Assembly (NCBI GenBank): GCA_950295325.1
Contig: OX485803.1
Span: forward strand, 46,019,554-46,083,553
Source: Polytrichum commune
Taxonomy: Eukaryota; Streptophyta; Polytrichopsida; Polytrichales; Polytrichaceae
Direction: 5' to 3'
DNA length: 64,000 bases
Shown: positions 32,131 to 45,100 of the stretch, piece after piece
Numbering within the stretch: the first letter of the stretch is position 1
How the letters are laid out: each line of letters opens with the position of its first letter
Program-made: the position numbers and the translations under genes
The notes under the pieces: generated by a model
Seen by the model: the letters and a program-made list of their open reading frames with translations, nothing else
Told to the model about the DNA's origin: nothing
Database searches by the model: none

Positions 32131-33330
32131 TACTTGTAGTTGTCCAGTGGGGCTTAAGGAAGAATGATTATAGGTAGATATTAAGATCAAATATAACATT
32201 GATGATTATTTCAGTAGAGGGGATGGTCCTATCTACTTATGGGAGAACTTTGGAGATGATGGTGTTCGGGTTCTAGCTAGATTGGATAGATTCTACTTGT
32301 TTTCTAGTTTGGTCCAAAACCCATCTTCCCATGTTATGCATTATAAGATACTTGGAGATTCATCATTTCCTAACCACTACCTAGTCTTATTAATTTTAGC
32401 ACTAGCCCCCTAGGTGGCTCCTCTTGGAAGGTTAATGCTAGATTTTGCAAGAAGCCAAAGACTTTATTAAGGCCTTATGGGAGGCATCTCCTCCTCAAAT
32501 GCCTTTCTTTACAAAACTTTGAAAATTTTGTCAAATATTATAAGCAATTTTGTACTTCAAGAGTTGTTGCGGACAAGGTGGAAGAGGCTAGAATAAGATA
32601 ATCCTTTGAATTTTGGCAAGTTCAGCTTCACTTAGATCCCCAAAGCGAAGCTACTAAACCCGCCATTAAAGATCGTAGGTCTCCACTACAAATATTTATG
32701 AATAGGAAAGAAGATGGGCGTAGGATTCAATCTACAACAAAGTGGATGAAATCTCAAGATAGAATGAGCAAGGATTTCTTTTCCTCAATCAAGGAGCATC
32801 TAGCAGAAGGTCTCGTAATGGAGCTATATGATCAAGACGACATAGTCGTCTCTTCGAATGCAAGTCTCAATCAAGTATTTAATATGCTCTACTCTAAGTT
32901 GTACGCTAGTCCCACCCCTTATGCACAAAGAGAGGATTGTTGTGCGGAGTTGTTAAGCCACGTCCTTAGTAAATTCTCACTTGTAGTGTAGAAGGCGTTG
33001 GAGACTCCAATCACGGTGGAGGAACTCACTAGTGCAATTCAAGCCTTGGCGAAATGCAAGAGTCCGGGACCATATGGACTTACCTCTAAAATCTTCAAAG
33101 CTTATTGGAGTTTTATAATCGAAAATTTCACAAACATGGTAAACGAGTCTTTACAACGAGGGCGACTTCCAAAGGGAGTTACGCGTGGATTCATTGCCTT
33201 TTTGTTCAAAGAAGGGGATAGATTGAAGTTGACCAACTAGTGACCTATCACTATACTCAACACTACATACAAGATTTTTACGAAAGCTCTACAAAGATGC
33301 CTCCAACCTTTGTTAGTAGAGGTAATAGTT
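32131..33330 (+). pseudogene. L1-type LINE ORF2, endonuclease C-terminus and RT N-terminus
   Basis: Continues the LINE interrupted at 28659. The endonuclease C-terminus shows LARLDRFYLFSS and ILGDSSFPNHYLV (32270-32390), where L1 elements have SRLDRFL and SDHxPI. After a spacer, the frame 32698-32991 and the next (33001-33240) carry ITVEELTSAIQALAKCKSPG and PYGLTSKIFKAYW (canonical KSPGPDG has Asp, here Tyr). Then come GFIAFLFKEGDRLKLTN, a TAG where Trp is expected, and PITILNTTYKIFTKALQ. Similarity ends near 33325, before the FADD box, so the RT core is missing. Confidence 0.75.
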
Positions 33331-35486
33331 GTGGTTGTCGTTAGCATATTTTGTACCTTTTTCCATGGAATATATATATATATTCAAGTAAAGAGCTTAC
33401 TAATCTTGTCATGATCAATTACATGTCTACATAAGATGTGTGGTATCTATTTATAGTCATGCTAAAGTTAGTGTAATTGACAACTTCCATCCCTCCTATG
33501 AAGGGCCAAATAATCTCATTACTATTTAACACACTTTCTACTCAATGTCCATGTATACATAGGGATGAGTCATCTTTTAAACATGTGTTACTTATGCATA
33601 TGGTCTAGACAACATTCTTCCTAGAAGTGTATTGGTTCAAATTTCTTACAACTTCTAACATGTTAATCCATAATAACTTCATTCGTGGAATGAGGGTAGG
33701 AAACATAACGGATTATGTCCAATGAAATCACATGATTCTTAGGTGCGTAAGAGCCTAGGACGCAAGCTCAGTCAAGTGGACAACTCCAATACCTTGCATA
33801 GGTTTAAGTGAAAGTGATTTAAAACTATATACTAATTTTTAATTTTGTGAAGGAAAAAATCATAAATATTTCAAAGACACATTTATCCACAGAGCCAAAC
33901 AATTTATGTTGACAATTTTTTTTCAATAAATGTCTACATATTCTAGAAGATGGTGCAAGTGATGTGCTAGTAGGTGTTATTAAGCAAGTAGTTGTCTAAA
34001 ATTTGTTAAAAATATGATAAAATTACATTATATTGATGTTTTTCTACAACTTTGTGTAATTATGCACTCAAGTTTATAATGAATGTAAGGAGTATGAAAA
34101 AGACAATCCAACTTAAAAGTATTGAAGGTCATGAAATCTACACCCAAAACCAACTTTAGTCATTACCTTTTGAGCATCATTTTTAATGATGATTTTGAAT
34201 ATGTCATCTTTCTATTCTATATTAGAATGTATCTTGATATATTCTAACACAACAATAAAGGTCACCATGAAAAAAATTACAATTTAGACAACATTTTATA
34301 CTAATGCTAGGCGTTTGACTATAAAAAGAATGGTTTTAATATACCGGAGGATTTTTATTGTACACTTGACCGTGCTTGCTCCCCCCAACATAAAGGCCTT
34401 TGTGCAAGTGATAGCTCAAGTATGTATTTACTCAACAACCCTCAATCATGTCCATATGGTTTCTTCATTATTTCAAAATATGATGTCAAAAGGCTAATAG
34501 AAAGAAGCCTAGTAGTTATTTGGTGGAGATTGTAACTCCATAGTCATGAGTCCAATTCCAAAGGATTTTGTGAGGTAATTCCAAATCACAACCTCGTTCC
34601 CGTACAATTTCTCATAGGGTCCTTGATAAAAGTAAGCAAATCTTCAAGAAGCCCTCACATTGCCCATGTTTCCCAAGATACCACACACTATATTAGGAGA
34701 GTGGGCATCATGTGTCATCAGACTTCTTACTTGTTATCAATGTCAACAAAGCTTTCGTGCTTTTTAGAATATAAATTTTTATACAAAATCCAAAGTACAA
34801 ATCACTTCTAGATCTAAATAAGTAACTAAATCTCCTAGTGCGTAGTAAACATGTTATTGTATGGAAGTTGCCTCTTGGCACAGGTTTCCCACAAGTGTCC
34901 TTAGTTAACCACAACAATCCATACGTAACCTCGTGTTACACGTACAAGCTACCTTGAGCTCGACTCCAGCATCACCATTATTTCCTATTTCTGTTTACTT
35001 TGTAGCAAATTATCAAGAAGATGCAGAAGTGCAAGTGCATTGCTGTGAACTATTCTAATTAGAAGGCTTGATAAGTTTCACTGCCCACATACTGTAGGTG
35101 CAGAAGTGAAGGTGCACTGAAGTAAGTTGTCTTAGGGCCACTTCACACATGAGCCAAGAGCTGTGACCTTGTAATGGTGAGGACCCTTGACTCTCATCCA
35201 AAGGCCGTACCATGGGTGTTGGGGAAAGTTGTTTTATGTAGTCACGGGCCCTCCACCATAGTGTGAAGTGAGAATGGACCATCTTGTGGGACCATTGCGT
35301 ATTTTTGTTGGCGGAAAAAGGAGGGGAGGACTTGGTTTAATTTAATATGTCTCAGACTTTATTAATTTAAGAGAATCACTTGGTGGTGTTTGTTTGTCTT
35401 GGAATCTATCATGCACCTTGTTCTATATCTGCCCTACAATCCATCATGAAATTTGTCACATTGGAAAAAATATTTTAAAAAATCGC
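33331..35486. other. Gene-free AT-rich stretch
   Basis: Short ORFs only. A TATATATATA tract lies at 33371-33380. Nothing else that I can support. Confidence 0.4.
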
Positions 35487-35551
35487 GGTCTCCCGGAATT
35501 TGCATCAGGTCCACCTCTTGGAGGTGGGTCTGACGAAAATTCCGGGAGACC
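35487..35551. repeat. Imperfect hairpin, arms about 31 bases
   Basis: GGTCTCCCGGAATTTGCATC at 35487 pairs with GACGAAAATTCCGGGAGACC ending at 35551, and the inner part CCACCTC-TTG-GAGGTGG also pairs. It could be a tiny MITE. Confidence 0.6.
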
Positions 35552-35701
35552 ATGAAACCTTATCCATAATCCGCCATGTAGGACTCCATGTAGACTTTTC
35601 ACCCATGAAGTCTTCTTTGGGCCTTTAGGCCTTCACCTTTGTGTATGAAGTGAACTTGGATGGTCTCCACCCTTTCGACCAATGAGAGCTCTTAGATTGC
35701 A

Positions 35702-36233
35702 GGAATGCTATCTTGTGAGCAGTGAGCCGTGAGCCGTGAGCAAAAAATTTGAATTTTTATTCTTCAAATTTTTCAATGAAATGTATGATATAGACCCTAT
35801 GACCGTGGAGAATTTATGGTTTCATTCTATAAAATCTGCATATTATTTAACAAAAATTAATCAAGGTCCTATTTCCTTTTTTTGAGTTTTCGTGGATAAA
35901 TACTTAAAATTTTAATTTACATTCTTATCCCTTATTTTATGTTCCCTATTATTTTGGAAGTTTTTTTTCTAAATTTTTTTTTCGTTTTCTTCCGTTTCTT
36001 TTTATGGATGGTTTTTTCAAAAGTTTATAATTTCTTCCACTCCACGGTTATAGGCACCATCCACAATTAAATGTACCATCTACTTTTAGTCATATTTGTA
36101 AAGAAACTATACGAAGAGTCCTACTCGGTGTAAGAATTAAGTCAAATATTCTGATTTTTTTTTTTAAATCAATTTTTTTTCAAGAATTTCAAATTTTCTG
36201 CTCACTGCTCACCGCTCACAAGATAGCGTCGCT
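35702..36233. mobile_element. 532-bp MITE with GTGAGC-rich ends and 14-bp flanking direct repeats
   Basis: Both ends carry GCTATCTTGTGAGC (inverted at the right) followed by several GTGAGC/GTGAGCC words and AAAATTTGAA, giving inverted repeats of about 40 bases. GCTCTTAGATTGCA flanks it exactly on both sides (35688-35701 and 36234-36247). Fourteen bases is longer than hAT (8) or Mutator (9-11) duplications, so the superfamily is unclear. AT-rich interior, no ORF. Confidence 0.68.
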
Positions 36234-36247
36234 GCTCTTAGATTGCA

Positions 36248-37886
36248 ATGGTCACAGGCCTTCAATCTTGTATGTGAAGTGGCCCTTAGTGACCAACACC
36301 TACAAGCATCATCCACCTTGTTGAGAGAGACAAAGTGTACAGACAATTCTAACTGGAAGAATGAGATCAAGTTAAAAGATGGAAGAAGGTTCTAGAAGAA
36401 CCAAAGATAGAATATTCATACCCAAGTCAACCCAATCACATCAAGTATTGATATGTACCTTAAATTTTTTAAATATGATATGGATAAGTTGTCGAATTGC
36501 CCCACGTGAGAGAGAGAGAGAGAATTCACCTTTATCATAGCCGCGAGTCCATATGTGAACTCATAACATGATTACAAAGCTAGCCTAAATCAATGACCAT
36601 CCCTATTGACAACCATCCCTATTGTAAACATCATCTCATAATATGTAGTGTAGATGATGAAAATTTGACCACCCAGGCCATATGGAAGTAAATTGTTGAT
36701 GATGTTGCCAACCATAACAAGTTGAGCTCAACTCAAGCTTGAAAGTTTGGACCCTTGCATGTGCCCAAGATCCTGGATCTTTGCTCAAACTTGCTCCATG
36801 ATTTTGATCAAATTCGACCTTGTAGGATTTTCAAGGACTTCCGACATCTTGAAAATCAATTTTAAAAAAAAAGGTATCCAAAGCTCTACCATTTTAGGCA
36901 CATGTTAGGGTCCAATACCTTTACCTTCAAGTTGGCCAACCAAACTTGCAAGCTTTGAGACCACCATTGCAACTGTTCTAAATTTCAACAACACATGTCC
37001 ATGTCGACCACATGTTATTCTAAATATATTTCCTTGCATTATCTCTAAGTTTATAATTTGATTATTGAAACAATAAAATTACCACGTTATGTCTCATACA
37101 AGATCATGCTTTAAATATCCTCATTGACATTGTCTACTCATGTCAATTAGAATGCTATATTCAAGGTAATTCCAAACCCTTGACAACACACACTGGTTTA
37201 GCACTTCAAATTACCTTGATTTTACACTCATAACAACCTTCATGAAATTGTACTTTGTAATACACCCTTAACCTTTTATTGCTCCTAGTGACCCGAGGGG
37301 TCACCTCATGTTGGGAGAGTGTTCCAGATCGCCACCTTACACCATCATCCAAATCTCCCACTTGGCATGATGATTCTAATATATATTTCAAGAAGAGATA
37401 GGCGCAAGTCATGTTAGATTTTGATTTGATATGAAGGAGAACAATGCTCCAAGATGAATTTGATCCTTGTAGAAGGTCACTAAGACTTGAGAGAGGAGGC
37501 AAGTTTTCTTGCATGTGGGTGTTGCTCCTTATAAGAATCAATTATGTTTAGCATTTTGTGCAACAATCCAAAGCAAACATGCTCCAAAGATGGCATTCAA
37601 GTTCAATGTGCCGGACACCCATCATCTAGTCAATGAAATTTGACCACCTCTAGAAGAGGCATATGAATCTCAAAATTGAAAATTCAAATTCTCTTGTTCA
37701 TTGCTCACCATTTGAGAGGTTCCCAATGAGCTCCCTTGAGAAGTTAAATTAGGATAACAACATCATATCCACTTGTAAAAATACCTCTCAATAAGAGTAA
37801 GTTGTTTACATTCCAATTGTTCAATCACTTGTGTAATTGATCTCCAATGGTGTAAGTAAGACTATTAAATGCCATAATCATTGGAC
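36248..37886. other. Gene-free stretch
   Basis: A (GA)n tract at about 36508-36523. Otherwise no supported gene, RNA or repeat. Confidence 0.4.
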
Positions 37887-37894
37887 CTTTTAAC

Positions 37895-38179
37895 CTCGGG
37901 GGGTTCACTAGCAAAAATCGTAGAACAACGTGCGATAAAAAATAGGGTCTAATATATTCACTGTAGATAAATTTTGTAAAAAAATTACATATAATATAGG
38001 GGGTTTTTAAATAATGAAAAAGGATTACATGTAAAATATCATCACATGTAAAATACCAGCACACCTTTATTTTGAAAAATGCCATACCTTATAATCTTTT
38101 CTACAAGGTAAGTAGCCCCCCAATAAATAGGTCCCGAACGCACGTGTATGCAAAATATAAGAGGGAGTGAACCCCCAAG
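37895..38179. mobile_element. hAT-type MITE, copy 1 (285 bp)
   Basis: Terminal repeats CTCGGGGGGTTCACT and inverse of CTTGGGGGTTCACT; 8-bp direct repeats CTTTTAAC at 37887-37894 and 38180-38187. It shares most of its length with the copy at 46197-46445, including CGATAAAAAATAGGGTCYAA and GTCCCGAACGCACGTGTATG. Confidence 0.85.
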
Positions 38180-38187
38180 CTTTTAAC

Positions 38188-38765
38188 TATTGGATTTGCA
38201 CAACATTAATTACACTAACTCATTTGGTACACAAAATGGTCCAAAACAACAAGCATGTGCATGTTGTCAAACGATTGATTGGTCAGTTTCTAAGAAACTA
38301 ACTCACAAAGCACTTGGCATGGTGCTTTTGTGGCATCCAACTCTCCAATTCACACCAAAAAAAAAATTAGAGAGGTCCACAATAAATATTAAAAGCAATG
38401 ATGTTATTGTTAATATTATTGTGCAGAACTAAAGGAACTCTACCCTATGATTTTGTATGCTTTTGGTTTTATCATGCTTGGGCAATCATATCATGGGGCC
38501 CATCGCGACTTTATTCTTTGAACTTTTGCCAATCTTGGAAAATAATTAAATCACTCTATTTGCCAAGTGGTAGACAATTGACAACTTGTAAGGGGCCACT
38601 CACACGTAGCTTGTACAACGCCATGTGGATGAACATAAGGTATTTAGTGAGATTTTAGTTTACAGGATATACATATGGGATGGATAATTATTGGCATTTC
38701 TCCACCTGTATTTGTAGAAGTAAGTAGCATTTAGTATGAATTTTTAATAAGAGATAAGTAGACCC
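38188..38765. other. Gene-free stretch between two MITEs
   Basis: No ORF with recognisable similarity. Confidence 0.4.
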
Positions 38766-38768
38766 TAA

Positions 38769-39171
38769 GGGCAAGCCCAATGGCCCTGCACCTGCATATG
38801 CATCTGTGCTTTTTCATCCGTTATGCGGATGCAGATGCAGGCCCAGGCCCCAGTGGTCCCGCATAACTTAATTTGTGGATGAAAAACTCTGCAGGGTGGG
38901 ACGCCCTCCCTGCATAACATCAACTTATGCAGGGAGGTTGCTATCAGTATAGGTTAAACATCATTATGGCACCCTGCCAGATAAGACAAGGTATCTGAAT
39001 GAATTATGCGGGCCTTCCGTAGGTACAGGGGTAGATATTCTCCGCCTGCTACTGATTGCGTGGCAGAGTTACCGGCATGAGTGGCAGAGTTACCTGCATC
39101 TGCATCCGGGATGGAGGCCACTTTCTATTTCCGGATGCGGATGCAGATGCAGGCAATGACTGGGCTTGCTC
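38769..39171. mobile_element. Tourist-like (PIF/Harbinger) MITE, 403 bp
   Basis: Terminal repeats GGGCAAGCCCA and inverse of GAGCAAGCCCA, with TAA on both sides (38766-38768, 39172-39174). TAA/TTA duplication plus short repeats is the Tourist signature. The interior has repeated GATGCAGATGCAGGC/GCATCTGCATCC words close to both ends. Confidence 0.7.
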
Positions 39172-39174
39172 TAA

Positions 39175-42100
39175 GCCCCCGCCCCCAAAAAACCATACAA
39201 GTGCAACACTTCATAAAGACACAACACAAAGCAAATCATTCCAAGAGTATAGCTTGAATGGCAAATGCAACGAGACAATTAGGCAAACGATATAAATACT
39301 ACTTACAAGTTCGCAAATTTAGTGTTCAATATTATATTATCATCATGCATCACAAAAGTAGGCTTAGGGTGGAAACACAACAATCCTAAGGTCCTTATCT
39401 TCAACCTTATATTATTGGTAAAAGATTGAGTGATCTACATTTAAAGTCTATTTACCTCACTATTTACTTTACCTCTAATTATGTGAAAGTCTTTTATAAA
39501 TTTAATGTCAAACAAATTTAATCCTCCCTATATTAGGCTACATGTTGTTTTAAAAATGCACTAAGAACTAGGATTTAAGTATATCTTGATTTATGCATGA
39601 ATTTTGGACAATTCCAACCTCTAATATGATGTACATTAGATCCCATAACTACACAAATATGATGGTTGGCGAACATGGAATGCAAACATTCGAAGTTGTG
39701 GTGGTTATGTTGTTGCTTTCAATGTTGTCATTTGATGTTTTTGTCCCCACAAAGTGCACATCCCTTATTATTATCGAACATGTGGTTTGTCCAAATATAC
39801 TTAAATGTCAATTTAAGTGACGTAGCCAGGTGATTTGCCACTAGATTTACTAATCAAGTATCGTCCTCATCATCTGCAAAGGTCACAAAGTGAATAAAGC
39901 AAAATTCATGATATTGAGGATGCAACAACCATAAGAAAAGCCTGACATACATATGATGAAAAGAAGTCATGCATGAGTGCAAAAAATGGATTTTTGTTCA
40001 TCAAAATGTTTCAAATCTACATCCTCGGATCTGCAACTAGGTTGGAAGCACTTTGTGGATTCTGTTTAATTGGAGTGTAGACACAGTCTGGCAGTTGTAC
40101 GATGTTATCAGCTGCAAGTGGCAAATGACGACTTTTACATGTGGGAGTTTTTTTTGCAGACAATGTAGAAAATCTCACATCTAAAAAACAAATCAACAAA
40201 TTCTTCCAGTCAGTGATCTTGCACCGGTTTTCACGTATGAAATCTTGGATTTGATTTAAATCCCACAGTAGAGAAACAGAAATTAGATTTGAATTGGAAC
40301 AGCCTTCTGAACATTCAAGTGCACATGTGTTATGAAGGATCAATTAACCCTTGCTGATTAAGCCTTACCTGCAGTGTTTCCATACACTCCCAGATGGTCT
40401 GACAATTTCAATGTTCTCTTCTTTCATGACATTCACATATACATGGATCTATGTCTGGGAAGAACCAGCAGTTAGTTACAGATGAACCGGTTGAGTTTGA
40501 GAAATAACCGGTTGAAGTTGGAGACTTCAGGAGAATTACCGATCATTTTAGAGGAATCTATACAATACACCTCAAATGAATAAAGCAAATCCGGGAGATG
40601 TCAACATGTAACCGGCTGGAAGAATCACTAGGATCTTGACCGACTACGCCCAAAAACTACCCGGGCACTGATATGGATAATGGAATTCCTCACTTTCTTC
40701 GAAAGTGATTTGCACTTTGGCCACGTGAAATGCATGGGAGAGTTGACTCCTTGAGAACGTGATTGCAGTTAAGACCTCTAAACATGACTTCAACTTGCAG
40801 TACTGCAGAAGGAATGAAGCCAGAGTTCCATTTGGCTCGATTGATGCCAGGTAACTTTTGTGGGCTCATCCAGAGTCAGGATTGCACACAAGGTCAATGA
40901 TAGTAAAATACTATACTAAATATGATATGTAGTGTCACCAATTCCAATTGTCTTGCTCAACACTAATTGTAAACCACAGTATAGTGTGTCACCAACACTA
41001 AATGTTAACCCATCATTATTTGTCATTCCTTGTAATTTTTTGGGGGGATTATAGATCACAGTGTTGCAATTACTGTCACTTACCAGGTGATTTTCATCCA
41101 AATTTCAATCACCCATGACAATATTAAATCACGAGTTGCTGTTAAGAGAAGGTAGGGTTTTGGTCAATAGTTGAACTCATGCATCACGCATGACAGTATT
41201 TGTTCACTTATTCATAAGAAGTGTCATCCTAAAAGTTACCATAGTGACATTGAATCCTATATGACACTAAACATCATATTCGGTGTAACGTTTTGACAAA
41301 ACCATCTGCACTTGAATAATTTTTAAGCCATGTTTGCCAAATCACCTTATGGGAAGAACCAGCAGGCAGGCAGGCAGAAGAGGAGAAAGTTGTGTGGTGT
41401 AAGTAATTTTCCACTGCATGTGGAGCTCCATCAACCATTCGGTAACTTAGACATGGCCACTCAGGATCACTGACACACATGACTCAGGTTCATACATGCT
41501 TACATGCTCATCATCTTGAGAGTATTGCAGAGGTAAATTCAGCCCGTATCTATTGAACGTCTGTGCTTTATTCCGGCCTGGAATAATATGCAGCAAGTGG
41601 AGATTGTGGGGCAAAAAGAAAGAGACATGACTTCAACTTTCTCTTTCCAAAAAGCAATCACAAAGAATGACTTGCTGAGGTTGTTAGGGAGGGATGACCC
41701 AAGTTCTTAAAGTTCTTTCAGCTAAGGTAGAATTGCAAACAGCGTAGAACTATCCTAATCCAGCACATCTAGTAATGGAATATCTACTTCAAGGTTAAAA
41801 CCATCAAGTGGTTGCTCACCTTCCAAAATCATATTCAGATTAGAATGTACAAACCAAATTAGCTCTATCATGCGACTACTTTGATAAAGGCATGTAACAA
41901 GATTTGAAAGTGTAGCATCCACCAACCCTTTTCTTATGTTATTCACCAACATGTCCTCTATGACTCTGATTCCAAAATTGCACAAGTCTCTCAAATTGAT
42001 CTAATTGGGGTGAAAGAGTGTCCAAAATATGCGACAGGTGGCTCATCGTGGCCGGTGGCATGAAATGTACTTTTAACAACAGAAGTATTTTCTAGGGGGA

Positions 42101-45100
42101 GGGGGAAGGTTACGTGGATAATTTATGGGGAAAGTTTCAACCATAACAATGTACACATTTACGTTATAATCTTCTCATTTGGGAGATGTACGTGGTTGAA
42201 GCTTTGTCACGGGTAGATCACTCTAAGGCATTTTTGTGCACCACGTGTGGCTGGGGGTTTTTTTGTTTTGGGGCTATTTACCTTCAAGGGCTGAATTAAA
42301 GCCTCCCTATAATTACTTAAATTTCAAAAACGGCCCATTTGTTTTCACCCTTCCATTCCTTATATTGTCCAAGTCACTGCAATTTTTTGTACTCTATATT
42401 CCTTTTAACGATGGCGCATTCCCTTTTCATCAATTTTTGGACAAACGGAAATCCCAATTATCATCCATCCCCATGAGTCCTAAACTTATTTACATACCAT
42501 ACTAAACATACCTTCTAGGATCCTTATCTTTAGCCCCTATATTAATTTTACAAAAAAATAATGGCCCACATTTTATGTCCATCTAACTTACTTATAATGG
42601 GATTGTCTACATTTAATGGCCCCTTCATTATTTGGAATTCCTTTATAATTTTTATTTCAAATGATTTTAATCCTCTCTATATTATGCCGCACGTCGTTTT
42701 TAAAATGCACTAAGTGATCTACCCGTGAGCTTTGTGTGAACAATCCTAACTTTATAAATATACCATCCCTACAATAAGATCCATCATTAGAGGTACATCT
42801 TTTCTTCTAATAACTCATAATTGGGATAAATTGGAATAAATCAAAGGTTGATTGTGCTTTAGTCTTTAGGAGTTAAGTTCACAGTCTTCCTCCTTGGCAA
42901 TCCTCTATTCACATGGTTATATTGTCATGGGGTAGTTATAATAATGCTAATGAATCAATTTTTCATCTAGGGCATTTGGTGTTGTTTTATTATATCTATT
43001 TATGATTGTATATAGTTGAAAATTTAGTAATTACAAAAATTACTCATATAATTTTATTGATTCGGTCAAGTGACCAAGTTCAACCAACCAACATTATTAT
43101 AGAACCCATAGATGGGATATTTTTCCACATCAGACTGTAGGGTAAGTGTATCTGGCACGTGGGATGCCGCTTGGGTCCAAGAGTCATCCCCCATGGAATA
43201 GTACATCTTTACTTTGATGCAATCTTTGGGTTTATTCAAAGACTTACTCAACACTTCTCCCAGGCTAAGCTATTTAATTGCCACTCCGTTTGTTATATGG
43301 TTGTGCATATGGGGTAAGTGTTAAGGTATTGTATGTGGTCACATTGTGTGCACTTACAACTCCATAGACATGTCTAGACAGAACCATAGCGGATCAAGAA
43401 TTAGTTTTCTCATTTAATTAATAGTTGTGAGCCACAAAGATTGTCATTTCAAGTTTAAAAGCCATAGTAGATTGTGAGCAAGAATCCCCTCCACTCTTGA
43501 TTGTGTCCTAATCCGGGTGGAGGTTCTTTCTTTCCCCAACTACTAGCGAATCATTCATTACTAGTGCATTCCATTCAACTTCAATGTCACATATATGGTG
43601 AAGGGAAATTACATAAGTGATTAATCACACATAAGTACTCTTTTGCAATGGTGTTCGACTCCTCTTCTCCAACTTCAGTCTTCTCTTTGATCCTTGGAAT
43701 ATGAACTGCGTCATCGGCAGGTGTATTGCATGACTCTATATAGGAAGCGTCCAGTAGATCATTTTCCATGGTTCTTCAACAATAATTCGTTCTACTTCTC
43801 AGCAAGTAATAACACTGATATGAGATTTAGATTTTTTTTATTGTATATTTCGATATTGCTGAGCCAATATAATATTGGCAACGTGAAATGTGAATAGAGT
43901 CTTTTCTATCATCTGCACATCATGAATCGGTTCACCACATGATATGCAATATTTTCATACGAAGATAGTTGGAATGCTATTTTATACATTTAAGTATTGT
44001 ACTCGGCTATGGTTGGATAATCTTGAACTTGAAGATATATCCAATCGTAATGGGCCTTTGACAAAAATATTGTTCGTTGGTGATTGAATAGATTTTGAAG
44101 TGATACCCACAAAGCATAAGCTAATGTCACAGTAAGGTACTACAACTACAATGTTGGGTCGAGATGATGTCACATGAAAACAAATGCTTGAGAATCATCA
44201 TAATTCGTAGGAATTTTTGAAAATGGTTCCTTTATTTTCTTCACAAGGTTGTGTGCCTGTAGATGCAATTTGGCATTAAGGGCCCAAATTAAGTTATTAT
44301 CTCCATCATGCATAAGGGGAGAAAAACTTAATTTATTTAGGTGCGTTATTTTTCCTTTAGAATTATGTTTTTATATTGCGTACTATCCTCTTAAACAATT
44401 GTTTTCTCCCTAAAACACTAGTGGCTTCAAAAAATACAGCAATTTCTAATCCCAAATTCAATGTTACAAATCCTATACAAAAACATCATACACATTTTTT
44501 ACTTCTATATTATATTTCACTACATTTTTCTCTCCTTCATATCACAATACCAAATTTGGCTACACATTTCTTTCCTTTACCTCACAACGGTCAACAAAAA
44601 TACCATTCATCAAAATCCACTACAAAATCACAACCCCGTTGCTTTGAGCCTCATGTTGATCATATGTAACAACGTGAATACAAAATGAAAAACACATCAC
44701 ACAAGTAAGATTGCATTATCCTTGAGAGCTAGAGAGCAAGACCAAGAGTTCTATTATTTTCTCTTTCAACCTCGGTGTTTATTTAAGGTCTTTGATCATC
44801 ACTACCTTCTAAGATGATGGGGCACTATACCGACACCTAGTTGCCATCCTACGACGACGAGGCGTCATTGACAATGTGATATCTTATGTATACCATGATG
44901 ACGAGGTTGGGTTTACAGACACTTGGTCATTGATAGTAGTGTCATAACACTTTGTACACTAGTATCTAGCATTGGGACATTTCCAACAAGGGAGATGTGT
45001 TGGAAGAGTCCATAGTGGTTTGAGACATTATGCAATGGAGCTCCTACTAGTGCAATTATATGTCCAACACCAAATTGTATTTATTCTCAAACTCAACTCA

